From Brevibacillus_D fluminis_A (GTDB taxonomy: Bacteria; Bacillota; Bacilli; Brevibacillales; Brevibacillaceae): DNA of 64,000 nucleotides. The DNA lies in NCBI RefSeq assembly GCF_052072235.1, contig NZ_CM125436.1, positions 3,094,001-3,158,000 of the forward strand. The letters run 5' to 3'. The position numbers were made by a program, and so were the translations under genes. The notes beneath the pieces were generated by a model that was not told the DNA's origin, did not search any database, and saw nothing but the letters and a program-made list of their open reading frames with translations. Positions 57,093 to 64,000 of this stretch are shown piece by piece; position 1 is the first letter of the stretch; each line of letters starts with the position of its first letter.

Positions 57093-58016
57093 ATGACTGA
57101 ACAAAAACCATATCGTGTGCTACTATATTACAAATACGTACACATCGATCAGTATGAGGAATATGCTGCTGAGCATCTGGCCTTCTGCAAGGAACTGGGG
57201 CTGAAAGGGCGCATTCTCATCGCGGAAGAAGGCATTAACGGTACAGTATCCGGGACAGTCGAACAGACTGATGCGTATATGGAATACATGAGAAAAGACC
57301 CTCGCTTTCACGATACCTTCTTCAAGATCGATGAAGTGGAGCAGCACGCGTTCAAAAAAATGTTTGTGCGCGCGAAAAAAGAATTGGTCACCTTCCGACT
57401 GGAAGACGACATCGATCCAAACCAGCTGACAGGCAAATACTTGTCGCCGAAGGAATTCCACGACGCGCTGCAAGAAGAAGATGTCATCGTGCTGGACGGC
57501 CGCAACTACTATGAGTATGACATCGGCCACTTCCGCAACGCGATCCGCCCTGAAGTCGAATCGTTCCGTGAGTTCCCTGACTGGATTCGTGAAAACTTGA
57601 GCCAGTACAAGGACAAAAAGATTCTCACGTACTGCACAGGCGGGATTCGCTGCGAAAAACTCTCCGGCTTCCTGATCCGCGAAGGCTTCAAGGATGTGGG
57701 GCAACTGCACGGCGGGATCGTGACGTACGGGAAAGACCCTGAAGTAAAAGGCCGTCTGTACGACGGGAAATGCTACGTATTCGACGAGCGCATCTCCGTA
57801 CCGATCAACCGCACGGAAGAAGACGTCATCGTGGGCAAATGCCGCTTCTGCGGCAAACCGGAAGACCGCTACGTCAACTGCGCAAACCCGGAATGCAACG
57901 ACCAGATGATCTGCTGCGAAGCATGCGAAACCGAACACCAACGCTCCTGCTCCACCGAATGCCGCGAGCATCCAAGAAATCGTTATGTAAAAGAATTGCC
58001 AGTCTTAAACGGCTAA
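57093..58016 (+). CDS. trhO: tRNA uridine(34) hydroxylase, O2-dependent
   Basis: A rhodanese-family (UPF0176, YbfQ/YceA) enzyme of 307 residues that forms 5-hydroxyuridine at position 34 of tRNA using O2. The N-terminal UPF0176 domain is 1-110. The rhodanese domain has the active-site loop YCTGGIRCEK with C181 (and C187). The C-terminal zinc-binding region contains CRFCGKPEDRYVNC, CANPECN and more cysteines. SD is modest (AGGATGG). Its transcript originally ended at a hairpin that is now split by an IS3 element. Confidence 0.92.
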   Translation: MTEQKPYRVLLYYKYVHIDQYEEYAAEHLAFCKELGLKGRILIAEEGINGTVSGTVEQTDAYMEYMRKDPRFHDTFFKIDEVEQHAFKKMFVRAKKELVTFRLEDDIDPNQLTGKYLSPKEFHDALQEEDVIVLDGRNYYEYDIGHFRNAIRPEVESFREFPDWIRENLSQYKDKKILTYCTGGIRCEKLSGFLIREGFKDVGQLHGGIVTYGKDPEVKGRLYDGKCYVFDERISVPINRTEEDVIVGKCRFCGKPEDRYVNCANPECNDQMICCEACETEHQRSCSTECREHPRNRYVKELPVLNG

Positions 58017-58038
58017 ACAGAACCCACGTTTCTTCTAT

Positions 58039-58057
58039 AAAAGAAAAAGTCAGTTCC
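58039..58057 (+). terminator. Left arm of the trhO terminator, interrupted by the IS
   Basis: AAAAGAAAAAGTCAGTTCC is the 5' arm; its partner is at 59810-59831. Removing the element and one CTAC copy restores a stem of at least 14 bp with one G-T pair, a six-base loop CTACCA and a T-run. Confidence 0.8.
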
Positions 58058-58061
58058 CTAC
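58058..58061. repeat. Target-site duplication, left copy
   Basis: CTAC, repeated at 59804-59807 immediately outside the right end of the element. Confidence 0.8.
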
Positions 58062-58068
58062 TGATATG

Positions 58069-58126
58069 CTCCCATCATAGTAGACAGTAGAAAAAAACAA
58101 AACTTCTACTTCTACAATGATGGGAG
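58069..58126 (+). promoter_or_regulatory. Hairpin sequestering the OrfA ribosome-binding site
   Basis: CTCCCATCAT (58069-58078) is exactly complementary to ATGATGGGAG (58117-58126), which contains the GGGAG used as SD for the ATG at 58132. Read-through transcripts from outside would fold and mask the SD, while transcripts started inside the end would not. This is a known way for IS elements to limit transposase. Confidence 0.65.
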
Positions 58127-58131
58127 TTTTT

Positions 58132-58830
58132 ATGATGTCTAAAAGAAGTTTAACTTCTTTTGAAACGAAATTACATGTTGTACAGCGATGCTTAGAGCAC
58201 AAATCAAATTCAAACTATGAAGCGAAGCAGCTAGGGGTTAGCTCACACACTGTGAAAGAATGGATAAGAAAATATAGAGCAGATGGTTTGGATGGGTTAA
58301 AGGAATCGAATACGTGGAAATCATACGCAAAAGAATTGAAGCTTGCCGCTATTAAAGATGTACTGTCTGGTCATTGCTCCGTAGAAGAGGCGACAAAGAA
58401 GCATCGTATTTCAAGTAGAAGTGTTTTGGGGAAATGGATTTCCAAGTATACTAATGAGATAGAATTGAAACCTACACGTAAGGGAAAAGGACTATCTCGT
58501 ATGAATAAAGGACGTAAAACAACTTTCGAAGAACGTATTGAAATTGCTCAATATACAATCGCTAATGGTTTAGATTATCAGAAAGCTATCGAAAAGTACG
58601 GTGTATCTTACCAGCAGGTGTACGCCTGGGTTCGGAAATATCAAGCAGGCAGTGAGGATGCTCTTAGGGACAATCGCGGTCGCAAAAAGCCTGTAGAGGA
58701 ACTCGATGAGCAGGAACGTCTAAGACTACGGATCAAGGAATTAGAAGCTCGAAACGAATACCTAGAGATGGAGAATGCCTTCGCAAAAAAGTTGGCAGAG
58801 ATCAAGCGACGAAATACACGCTCACGTTAG
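58132..58830 (+). CDS. IS3-family transposase OrfA
   Basis: A 232-residue DNA-binding protein with repeated helix-turn-helix segments (YEAKQLGVSSHTVKEWIRKY, VEEATKKHRISSRSVLGKWI and QKAIEKYGVSYQQVYAWVRK) and a C-terminal leucine-zipper-like coiled-coil (KELEARNEYLEMENAFAKK) that mediates OrfA/OrfAB contacts. The start is taken as the ATG at 58132 with GGGAG upstream. OrfB is in the -1 frame. Confidence 0.9.
   Translation: MMSKRSLTSFETKLHVVQRCLEHKSNSNYEAKQLGVSSHTVKEWIRKYRADGLDGLKESNTWKSYAKELKLAAIKDVLSGHCSVEEATKKHRISSRSVLGKWISKYTNEIELKPTRKGKGLSRMNKGRKTTFEERIEIAQYTIANGLDYQKAIEKYGVSYQQVYAWVRKYQAGSEDALRDNRGRKKPVEELDEQERLRLRIKELEARNEYLEMENAFAKKLAEIKRRNTRSR
58785..58791 (+). promoter_or_regulatory. 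Programmed -1 frameshift site
   Basis: A AAA AAG in the OrfA phase, the standard IS3-family slippery heptamer. A -1 slip joins OrfA to OrfB without an intervening stop and makes the OrfAB transposase (58132-59702). Confidence 0.75.
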
Positions 58831-58844
58831 TTCGTCATGCAGAC

Positions 58845-59702
58845 TTGTATCACGCGATCCAAGAACTGCATACGGAGAAAGGCTACGCGATCACGAAGCT
58901 GTGTGAGCTAGCTGGAGTTGCTCGATCTGCCTATTATAAATGGCTAAAATGGAAGCCATCCACCAGAGAACTTGACATTCTTTCACTCGCTAAGGAAGTG
59001 AAACTTCGCTATGACAAACGAAAGGGCGCTCTTGGCTATCGTCAAATCGGCACACAATTGAATCGAAAACTCAAGAAAAATTACAACGAAAAGCGTTATT
59101 ATCGAATAATGCGTGCTCTTGGATTGAAAGCCGTCATTCGTAAGAAACGGCCAAACTACGTAAAATCCTCTGAAGTACATGTGGCTGAAAATGTAATGAA
59201 TCGTGAATTTCACGCCGATTCTCCAAATCTGAAATGGTGCACAGACGTCACCGAGTTGAAGTACGGGAATGGTCGTAAAGCCTATCTGAGCGCTATTGTT
59301 GATGTATACGATAACTCCGTCGTTTCATGGGTTTTAAGTCACTCCAACAACAATAAACTCGTTATGGATACGGTGAAGAAAGCGTATAGGAAGAACCCAG
59401 GAGTAACTCCACTTCTCCATAGCGACAGAGGCTTTCAATATACTTCACATGAATACAATCGTCTTATGAATAAATATTGTTTTAGCAAGAGTATGTCTCG
59501 TGTGAGTCGATGCCTGGATAATCAACCCGTTGAACGATTTTGGGGAACATTTAAGTCAGAAAGCTTTTATTTGGCTAAACACGACACTTACGAAGACGTA
59601 CTTCATAACGTGAGCCGTTATATCCGCTACTACAACAATTACCGCTATACAGAGCGTTTAAATGGCTTGTCTCCTAACGAGTATCGAAAACAAGCTGCAT
59701 AA
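58845..59702 (+). CDS. IS3-family transposase OrfB (integrase core)
   Basis: The catalytic half, 285 residues from a TTG, though normally made as the OrfAB fusion. An HTH_21-like segment (VKLRYDKRKGALGYRQIG) is followed by an rve integrase core. DDE residues: Asp in WCTDVTELKYGNGR, Asp in LHSDRGFQYTS, Glu in KSESFY. The C-terminal YIRYYNNYRYTERLNGLSPNEYR is characteristic. No frameshift or truncation is seen. Confidence 0.92.
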   Translation: MYHAIQELHTEKGYAITKLCELAGVARSAYYKWLKWKPSTRELDILSLAKEVKLRYDKRKGALGYRQIGTQLNRKLKKNYNEKRYYRIMRALGLKAVIRKKRPNYVKSSEVHVAENVMNREFHADSPNLKWCTDVTELKYGNGRKAYLSAIVDVYDNSVVSWVLSHSNNNKLVMDTVKKAYRKNPGVTPLLHSDRGFQYTSHEYNRLMNKYCFSKSMSRVSRCLDNQPVERFWGTFKSESFYLAKHDTYEDVLHNVSRYIRYYNNYRYTERLNGLSPNEYRKQAA

Positions 59703-59712
59703 ACATAAGATC

Positions 59713-59752
59713 AGAAAAAACCCTCCGTTCTGTAACATATGAACGGAGGGTA
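59713..59752 (-). terminator. IS internal hairpin facing inward transcription
   Basis: CCCTCCGTTC (59721-59730) pairs with GAACGGAGGG (59741-59750); on the minus strand six T follow. It would stop antisense transcripts entering from the right. Confidence 0.65.
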
Positions 59753-59803
59753 ATAGAATAACTTTTTTGTTTTTACACTGTCTACTTGACAGGGGGCACT
59801 TCA

Positions 59804-59807
59804 CTAC
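59804..59807. repeat. Target-site duplication, right copy
   Basis: CTAC directly after the right terminal inverted repeat, matching 58058-58061. Confidence 0.8.
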
Positions 59808-59809
59808 CA

Positions 59810-59831
59810 GGAACTGGCTTTTTCTTTTTTT
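59810..59831 (+). terminator. Right arm of the trhO terminator
   Basis: GGAACTGGCTTTTTCTTTTTTT, given here as arm plus T-run (22 positions), complements 58039-58057. It is separated from its partner by the 1.7-kb element. Confidence 0.75.
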
Positions 59832-59847
59832 ATTATTCCCTCCCCAT

Positions 59848-60121
59848 CATTATGCAGGATGGCCCCGACGGAGTTTTGAAAGAAAGTGGAGCGAAAAGCG
59901 TTGACGATGCCTGCCAGGCGCGAGCGCAAAAATGGAAACGCCTTTCGCGCCACATCTACTTCCGTGAGATACTCCCGCCGCGCAGCGTGTGGCTTTGGGG
60001 CGCGGTTTCCATTTTTGCGCTTGCGCCGTTCTCTCCGACCCCAGAGAGCATCGTCACCGCTTTTCGCGGAACTTTCTTTCAAAACTCCTCACCACAAAAC
60101 CACCCGCCATCCTGCAAAATG
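59848..60121. repeat. 274-bp long inverted repeat
   Basis: The two halves are near-complementary. GCAGGATGG (59854-59862) pairs with 60107-60115; the 17-bp block 59871-59887 (GAGTTTTGAAAGAAAGT) pairs exactly with 60071-60087; 59891-59910 pairs with 60048-60067 (19 of 20); and 59917-59939 pairs with 60005-60027 (22 of 23). A centre of about 60 bases also folds partly. Frames on both strands encode near-identical peptides, as expected of a palindrome, and none has an SD, so no gene is called. It may be a dispersed palindromic element or a structured RNA. Confidence 0.8.
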
Positions 60122-60226
60122 CCCCCCTGCCCCCTTCATTTCTATAATTTTCAGGATATTTGTTCCAAGGATTGAAACGGATATGGTACAGTTAAGTAGA
60201 TTAGCTTATTTTTCGGAGGTGAATGG

Positions 60227-62041
60227 ATGAGTTTTCTCAAGGAGATTCAGCAAACCGCACAGCAAGTAGCAGAAGCGATCTCCGCCGCCCTGCAAATCGA
60301 AACAGAGATCGTCGACGATTCCATGACGATTATTGCGGGCACAGGCAAGTATCACGAAAAGATCAATTCCAAGGAAGAAGGAGGACAGATTGAAGCCGGC
60401 TTTTTATACGGGCGTGTCCTGCAAACGAATCAGCCATTTGTTGTCGAGGATGTGCAAAACGACCCCTCGTATGACCCTTCCGTACTCGCGGGCGTGGCGG
60501 AAGAGCTGGCCGAGCTGTGTACCCCGATCCACCATGACGGCAAAGTGATCGGCGTCATCGGCTTGATCGCCTTCAACGACTCGCAGCATCGCACGCTCAT
60601 CTCCAACAAAATCGCGCTGCTGACCTTCCTGCAGCGCATGTCGGAACTGCTTAGCACCACGATCGCGGAGCAAGAAGCGGTGAAAAAGTGGATGAAAACC
60701 ATGCACCAGCAGGAAGTGCTGATCGAATCGATTCATGAGGGAATCATCGCAATTGACGAGCACGGCAAGATCACCACATGCAATCATACCGCCCAGCAAT
60801 TGATCAAACGGGCAAAAGACGAACTGATCGGGCAGCCGCTCTCTTCCATTTGGGACAATTCCCCGATGCTATCGGTTCTCACAACCGGGAAAGGCTACGT
60901 GGAACAGGAAGAGCGCTACGTGCTCGACAACCACGAGATGCACTTCATCGTCACCGCAAGACCGATTCACCTCAATGAACAGGTCGTCGGAGTGGTCGCT
61001 TCCTTCCGCAGGATGGCTGACATGCGGCGCCTCGCCTATGAGCTGACCAATGAGCCGAAGGATTTGAATTTTTCGGAGATTCAAGGCAAAAGCCGGGCCA
61101 TTTCCGTTGCGCTCAAGCAGGCGCAAAAAGTGGCGCGGGGCAACTCCAACATCCTGATCACCGGTGAAAGCGGGACGGGAAAAGGCATGATGGCTGCGGC
61201 GATCCACTTTTCCAGCTCGCGTCACAAAGGGCCTTTCATCATCGTCAACTGCGGCGCGATTCCGGAAGCGTTGCTCGAAAGCGAGCTGTTCGGCTATGCA
61301 GGCGGCGCCTTCACAGGAGCCAAGCGCGAAGGGAAAGCGGGCAAATTCGAACTCGCGGACGGCGGAACCATCTTTCTCGATGAGATCGGCGATTTGCCGC
61401 TTCACTTGCAGGTGAAGCTGCTCCACGTGTTACAAAGCAAGCAAGTGGAACGAGTCGGTTCCAATCAAGTGATTCCGGTCAACATCCGGGTCATTTCAGC
61501 CACCAACAAAAATTTGGAAGAAATGGTGAAGAACAAAGAATTTCGCGAGGATTTATATTTCCGATTGAACGTCATCCCTTTGCAAATGCCGCCGCTGCGG
61601 GAGCGTGTAGAAGACATCCCGATCCTGCTCGATCATTTTTTGGTGAAATACCGGCAAATGATCGACACTCCCCTGCTCGACTTCAGCGATGAGGTGAAGC
61701 AGCTATTTATGCAGTATCCATGGCCCGGCAATGTGCGGGAGCTGGAAAATGCAGTTGAGTATGCAATTAACATGGAGACGACCCCCTATGTCGGCATTGA
61801 AAGCGTGCCCGCGAGAATACGACGCGCTGTTCAATCAAAAGAAATTGACATGGGCGTTGATGATGACATATCTTTAAAAGACCGTCTAAAAATTTATGAA
61901 CAGCGGATTCTTACGGAACTGCTGCAAAAATACGGTCATTCGTTGGAGGCAAAACGGCTTATCGCGGAAAAACTCGACATCGGACTAGCTACCCTTTACC
62001 GCAAGTTGGAAGGGTTCAAACTTCTCGAAAGCGAGAAGTGA
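60227..62041 (+). CDS. Sigma-54-dependent transcriptional activator (GAF/PAS-AAA+-Fis)
   Basis: A 604-residue enhancer-binding protein. N-terminal GAF-like domain (about 5-145), PAS domain (about 160-265), AAA+ domain with Walker A GESGTGKG (313-320), the sigma-54-contacting GAFTGA loop (360-365) intact, and Walker B GTIFLDEIGDLP. A C-terminal Fis-type helix-turn-helix closes it (KRLIAEKLDIGLATLYRKLE). SD CGGAGGTG. A canonical -24/-12 promoter lies 95 bases after its stop, ahead of the potAB-like genes, so this operon is the likely target. The GAF/PAS part probably senses a small metabolite. Confidence 0.92.
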   Translation: MSFLKEIQQTAQQVAEAISAALQIETEIVDDSMTIIAGTGKYHEKINSKEEGGQIEAGFLYGRVLQTNQPFVVEDVQNDPSYDPSVLAGVAEELAELCTPIHHDGKVIGVIGLIAFNDSQHRTLISNKIALLTFLQRMSELLSTTIAEQEAVKKWMKTMHQQEVLIESIHEGIIAIDEHGKITTCNHTAQQLIKRAKDELIGQPLSSIWDNSPMLSVLTTGKGYVEQEERYVLDNHEMHFIVTARPIHLNEQVVGVVASFRRMADMRRLAYELTNEPKDLNFSEIQGKSRAISVALKQAQKVARGNSNILITGESGTGKGMMAAAIHFSSSRHKGPFIIVNCGAIPEALLESELFGYAGGAFTGAKREGKAGKFELADGGTIFLDEIGDLPLHLQVKLLHVLQSKQVERVGSNQVIPVNIRVISATNKNLEEMVKNKEFREDLYFRLNVIPLQMPPLRERVEDIPILLDHFLVKYRQMIDTPLLDFSDEVKQLFMQYPWPGNVRELENAVEYAINMETTPYVGIESVPARIRRAVQSKEIDMGVDDDISLKDRLKIYEQRILTELLQKYGHSLEAKRLIAEKLDIGLATLYRKLEGFKLLESEK

Positions 62042-62075
62042 TTTCTCTTATGTTGGAATGAGCGAGAGCCACCTT

Positions 62076-62138
62076 TGCACGAATGCATCAGCAGTAAAAG
62101 CAATGCCACAACTCGAACAAGTCTAACAGAGTTGTGGC
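62076..62138. promoter_or_regulatory. Possible activator-binding inverted repeats
   Basis: TGCA-CGAA-TGCA (62076-62087) and GCCACAACTC (62105-62114) with GAGTTGTGGC (62129-62138). The second overlaps the -24 element, so it could be a weak terminator of the activator gene or a protein site; the first has upstream-activator spacing. Confidence 0.4.
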
Positions 62139-62150
62139 ACTATTCTTGCT
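62135..62150 (+). promoter_or_regulatory. Sigma-54 (-24/-12) promoter
   Basis: TGGCAC (62135-62140), five bases, TTGCT (62146-62150). It matches the consensus TGGCAC-N5-TTGC(A/T), with the GG and GC dinucleotides 12 bases apart as required. It lies about 40 bases before the potA-like start. Confidence 0.85.
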
Positions 62151-62190
62151 TATTTCAAATATTCAGTCTTTATCTTAGGGAGGGGTCTCG

Positions 62191-63267
62191 TTGTCTCAGC
62201 ACATGGTCGAATTACGCAATATCGTGAAGAGATTTGATCAAAACACCGTCGTATCAAATCTCAATCTCGATATTCAGTCGGGAGAATTCATCACCTTACT
62301 TGGTCCCAGCGGTTGCGGGAAAACTACTACCTTGCGAATGATCGCCGGTTTCGAGCACCCGACATCCGGAGAAATCATTCTGGATGGCACGCATGTCGAA
62401 AATTTGCCAGCCTACGAACGCAACGTAAACACCGTGTTCCAAAACTATGCGCTTTTTCCTCATCTCAATTGCTTTGAAAATGTGGCTTTCGGCTTGCGCG
62501 TGAAAAAAACATCCAAAGCCGACATCCAATCGCGCGTCATGCAGGCGCTCAAGCTGGTGCAGCTGGAATCGTTCGCGAACCGTCGGCCTGATCAATTGAG
62601 CGGCGGCCAGAAGCAGCGGATCGCCATCGCCCGCGCTCTCGTAAACAACCCTAAAGTGCTGCTCCTCGACGAGCCGCTCGGCGCGCTCGACCAAAAGCTG
62701 CGCAAGCAGATGCAAGTGGAATTGAAGCATTTGCAAAAACAGCTTGGCGTTACCTTCATTTTCGTCACGCATGACCAGGAAGAAGCGCTTACCATGTCGG
62801 ATCGCATTGCAGTCATGAACAAAGGAAATTTGGATCAGGTCGGGACGCCGAGCGAGATTTACGATCATCCGGCGACCACATTCGTTGCCGAGTTCATCGG
62901 CGAAACCAACCTGCTGGCGGGTAAAGTGCTCACTCTGAGCCAAGGGCAACTAACGCTTGCATGCGACGGGCTGCAGCTGGTTGCCCATACGGACAAGCCG
63001 GACGTTGCGGTTGGCAACGAGATCAATTTGGCGATTCGCCCCGAGCGCGTAGCCCTTAGCAAGGAAAAGGTTGACGGCCATATTAATATTTCGGCCCGGA
63101 TGCGCGAACGCATCTACTCCGGCGGTTTCACCAAAACGATCATGGCGCTTCCTGACGGCAAGGAGTTCATCGCCCAGGAAAAAACGGACCAGCTCCTCCC
63201 TCTCGTGGAAGGCGATGAAGTCAACATCAGCTGGAATCCTGCCCAAGCGGTGGTGTTGAAGCGATGA
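62191..63267 (+). CDS. potA: Polyamine-type ABC transporter ATPase
   Basis: A 358-residue ATPase of the spermidine/putrescine (PotA) class. Walker A LLGPSGCGKTTTL, Q-loop FQNYALFPHLN, signature LSGGQKQRIAIARAL, Walker B LLLDEPLGALDQ, and a TOBE domain from about 235 on (ETNLLAGKVLTL and AIRPERVAL). TTG start with GGGAGGGG 5 bases upstream; the next ATG is too far away. The stop overlaps the permease ATG by 4 bases. The polyamine assignment is by family; other PotA-like importers exist. Confidence 0.85.
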   Translation: MSQHMVELRNIVKRFDQNTVVSNLNLDIQSGEFITLLGPSGCGKTTTLRMIAGFEHPTSGEIILDGTHVENLPAYERNVNTVFQNYALFPHLNCFENVAFGLRVKKTSKADIQSRVMQALKLVQLESFANRRPDQLSGGQKQRIAIARALVNNPKVLLLDEPLGALDQKLRKQMQVELKHLQKQLGVTFIFVTHDQEEALTMSDRIAVMNKGNLDQVGTPSEIYDHPATTFVAEFIGETNLLAGKVLTLSQGQLTLACDGLQLVAHTDKPDVAVGNEINLAIRPERVALSKEKVDGHINISARMRERIYSGGFTKTIMALPDGKEFIAQEKTDQLLPLVEGDEVNISWNPAQAVVLKR

Positions 63268-64000
63268 AACGGCACAAAGACTATGGGGTCGTCTGGACGA
63301 TTTCGCCGGTAGCGATCTGGATGACGGTCCTGTTCGCCATTCCCCTGCTGCTCATTCTGGTCGTCAGCTTCATGAGCCGCAGCTCGTTTGGCGGAATTCA
63401 GACGCCGTTTACTGCCGATAACTATGTCCGCTTTTTCGACCCGCTCTATCTCAAGATTCTTTGGGTTTCGTGCGTAAGCGCCTTTATCACGACCGTTTGC
63501 TGCCTTGTGCTCGGCTATCCGTTTGCCTACATTGTGGCACGCGCCCCGGAGCGTTGGCGCAATCTCCTGTTGATGCTGGTCATCGTTCCTTTCTGGACGA
63601 ACTCGCTGATCCGCACATACGCATGGATCGTGCTGCTTCGGACAGAGGGTGTCATCAATACGTTTTTGCTTAAGCTCGGTTTGATTGACGCACCGATCTC
63701 CATGCTTTACAATGAGACTTCTGTCGTGATTGGACTTGTTTATACCATGCTGCCATTTATGATTTTGCCGCTGTATGCATCGATTGAAAAGCTGGATAAA
63801 GCGTATTTGGAAGCCGCTGCCGATCTGGGTGCCAAACCGGCAACCACGTTCCTCAAAATTACGTTGCCGCTTACGATGCCAGGGATTGTCGCGGGTGCGA
63901 TCCTTGTTTTCATCCCATCGCTCGGCCTGTTCTTCATTCCGGACCTGATGGGCGGCAGCAAAGCCGTGTTGATTGGTAACTTGATCAAAAATCAATTCCT
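63264..64000 (+). CDS. potB: Polyamine-type ABC permease (partial, runs off the window)
   Basis: At least 245 codons without a stop. MKRHKDYGVVWTISPVAIWM starts the first helix, followed by five predicted helices. The EAA loop is YLEAAADLGAKPATTFLKIT, as in PotB. Overlap with potA (ATGA) shows co-translation. The sequence ends inside the gene near the last loop; potC and potD would be expected next. Confidence 0.85.
   Translation, partial: MKRHKDYGVVWTISPVAIWMTVLFAIPLLLILVVSFMSRSSFGGIQTPFTADNYVRFFDPLYLKILWVSCVSAFITTVCCLVLGYPFAYIVARAPERWRNLLLMLVIVPFWTNSLIRTYAWIVLLRTEGVINTFLLKLGLIDAPISMLYNETSVVIGLVYTMLPFMILPLYASIEKLDKAYLEAAADLGAKPATTFLKITLPLTMPGIVAGAILVFIPSLGLFFIPDLMGGSKAVLIGNLIKNQF

Larger units (their letters stand above)
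58062..59803 (+). mobile_element. IS3-family insertion sequence (IS150-like group)
   Basis: A 1742-bp element. Its terminal inverted repeats begin TGATATGCTCCC on the left and read TGAAGTGCCCCC on the right (reverse complement); both share AGTAGACAGT further in and an A-rich run. A 4-bp CTAC duplication flanks it. Two overlapping-phase transposase frames, a slippery A6G and a DDE integrase core are intact, so it may be active. It is richer in A+T than the host genes. Confidence 0.9.

Noticed and set aside
59886..60230. Overlapping small frames on both strands within the long palindrome
   Set aside because: Similar peptides on both strands arise from the inverted repeat itself; none has an SD or a known domain.

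Overview
The window looks like chromosome from a Gram-positive, endospore-forming member of the Bacillales. Evidence: strong Shine-Dalgarno sequences with ATG/GTG/TTG starts, intrinsic terminators with long T-runs, a LysM-SH3-NlpC/P60 wall hydrolase, YrrN/YrrO-type U32 proteins, ABC-F proteins, and a CotS-like kinase/glycosyltransferase cluster with a sigma-K-like promoter. GC content is moderate to high for the order, which would suit Brevibacillus or Tumebacillus/Effusibacillus. I cannot settle the genus. No rRNA, tRNA, CRISPR array or prophage is seen.

Layout. 1-5.6 kb: a secreted wall endopeptidase, an amino-acid permease/amidohydrolase pair, and a MerR regulator fused to a methyltransferase-like domain. 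5.8-10.5 kb: one minus-strand operon with two secreted or anchored proteins, ApbE (FMN transferase), a haem-type ferric-reductase-like membrane protein and an OmpR/histidine-kinase pair, which reads as an envelope flavin/redox module. 10.8-16.1 kb: an M20 peptidase, a double P-loop ATPase, a GNAT enzyme and a DUF92 protein, with remnants of a Clp ATPase, a PAS protein and an EamA transporter. 16.1-34.8 kb: housekeeping (leuS, class-V aminotransferase, fumC, M3 oligopeptidase, ASCH and Nudix proteins, a secreted TPR protein, the U32 pair trhP1/trhP2, an EamA exporter, two ABC-F proteins). 34.9-37 kb: an AT-rich cupredoxin lipoprotein with several palindromes upstream, a divergent stand-alone IF-3 paralogue and small proteins. 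37-42.5 kb: a five-gene ABC importer/phosphodiesterase operon ending in its own DeoR regulator. 42.7-47.3 kb: spore-coat-type kinases and glycosyltransferases. 47.4-56.1 kb: one co-directional run carrying two PAS-GGDEF-EAL proteins, a CZB chemoreceptor, pncA-pncB-nadE (NAD salvage) and a DinB protein. 56.3-64 kb: dut, trhO, an IS3-family element, a 274-bp long inverted repeat, a sigma-54 activator, and a polyamine-type ABC operon behind a canonical -24/-12 promoter.

How genes work together: trhP1/trhP2 and trhO are the two alternative (prephenate-dependent and O2-dependent) routes to 5-hydroxyuridine-34 in tRNA, and both lie here. PncA, PncB and NadE are successive salvage steps (with NadD absent from the window) and are translationally linked. 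The sigma-54 activator at 60.2 kb sits directly upstream of the sigma-54 promoter of the potAB-like genes and is its likely activator.

Most notable observations: the IS3 element lies in the loop of the trhO terminator, flanked by a CTAC target duplication; the 274-bp palindrome beside it; a membrane-anchored protein next to apbE with a DLSPGAT motif resembling flavinylation sites; the MerR-methyltransferase fusion with an operator over its own promoter; and the orphan IF-3 paralogue.
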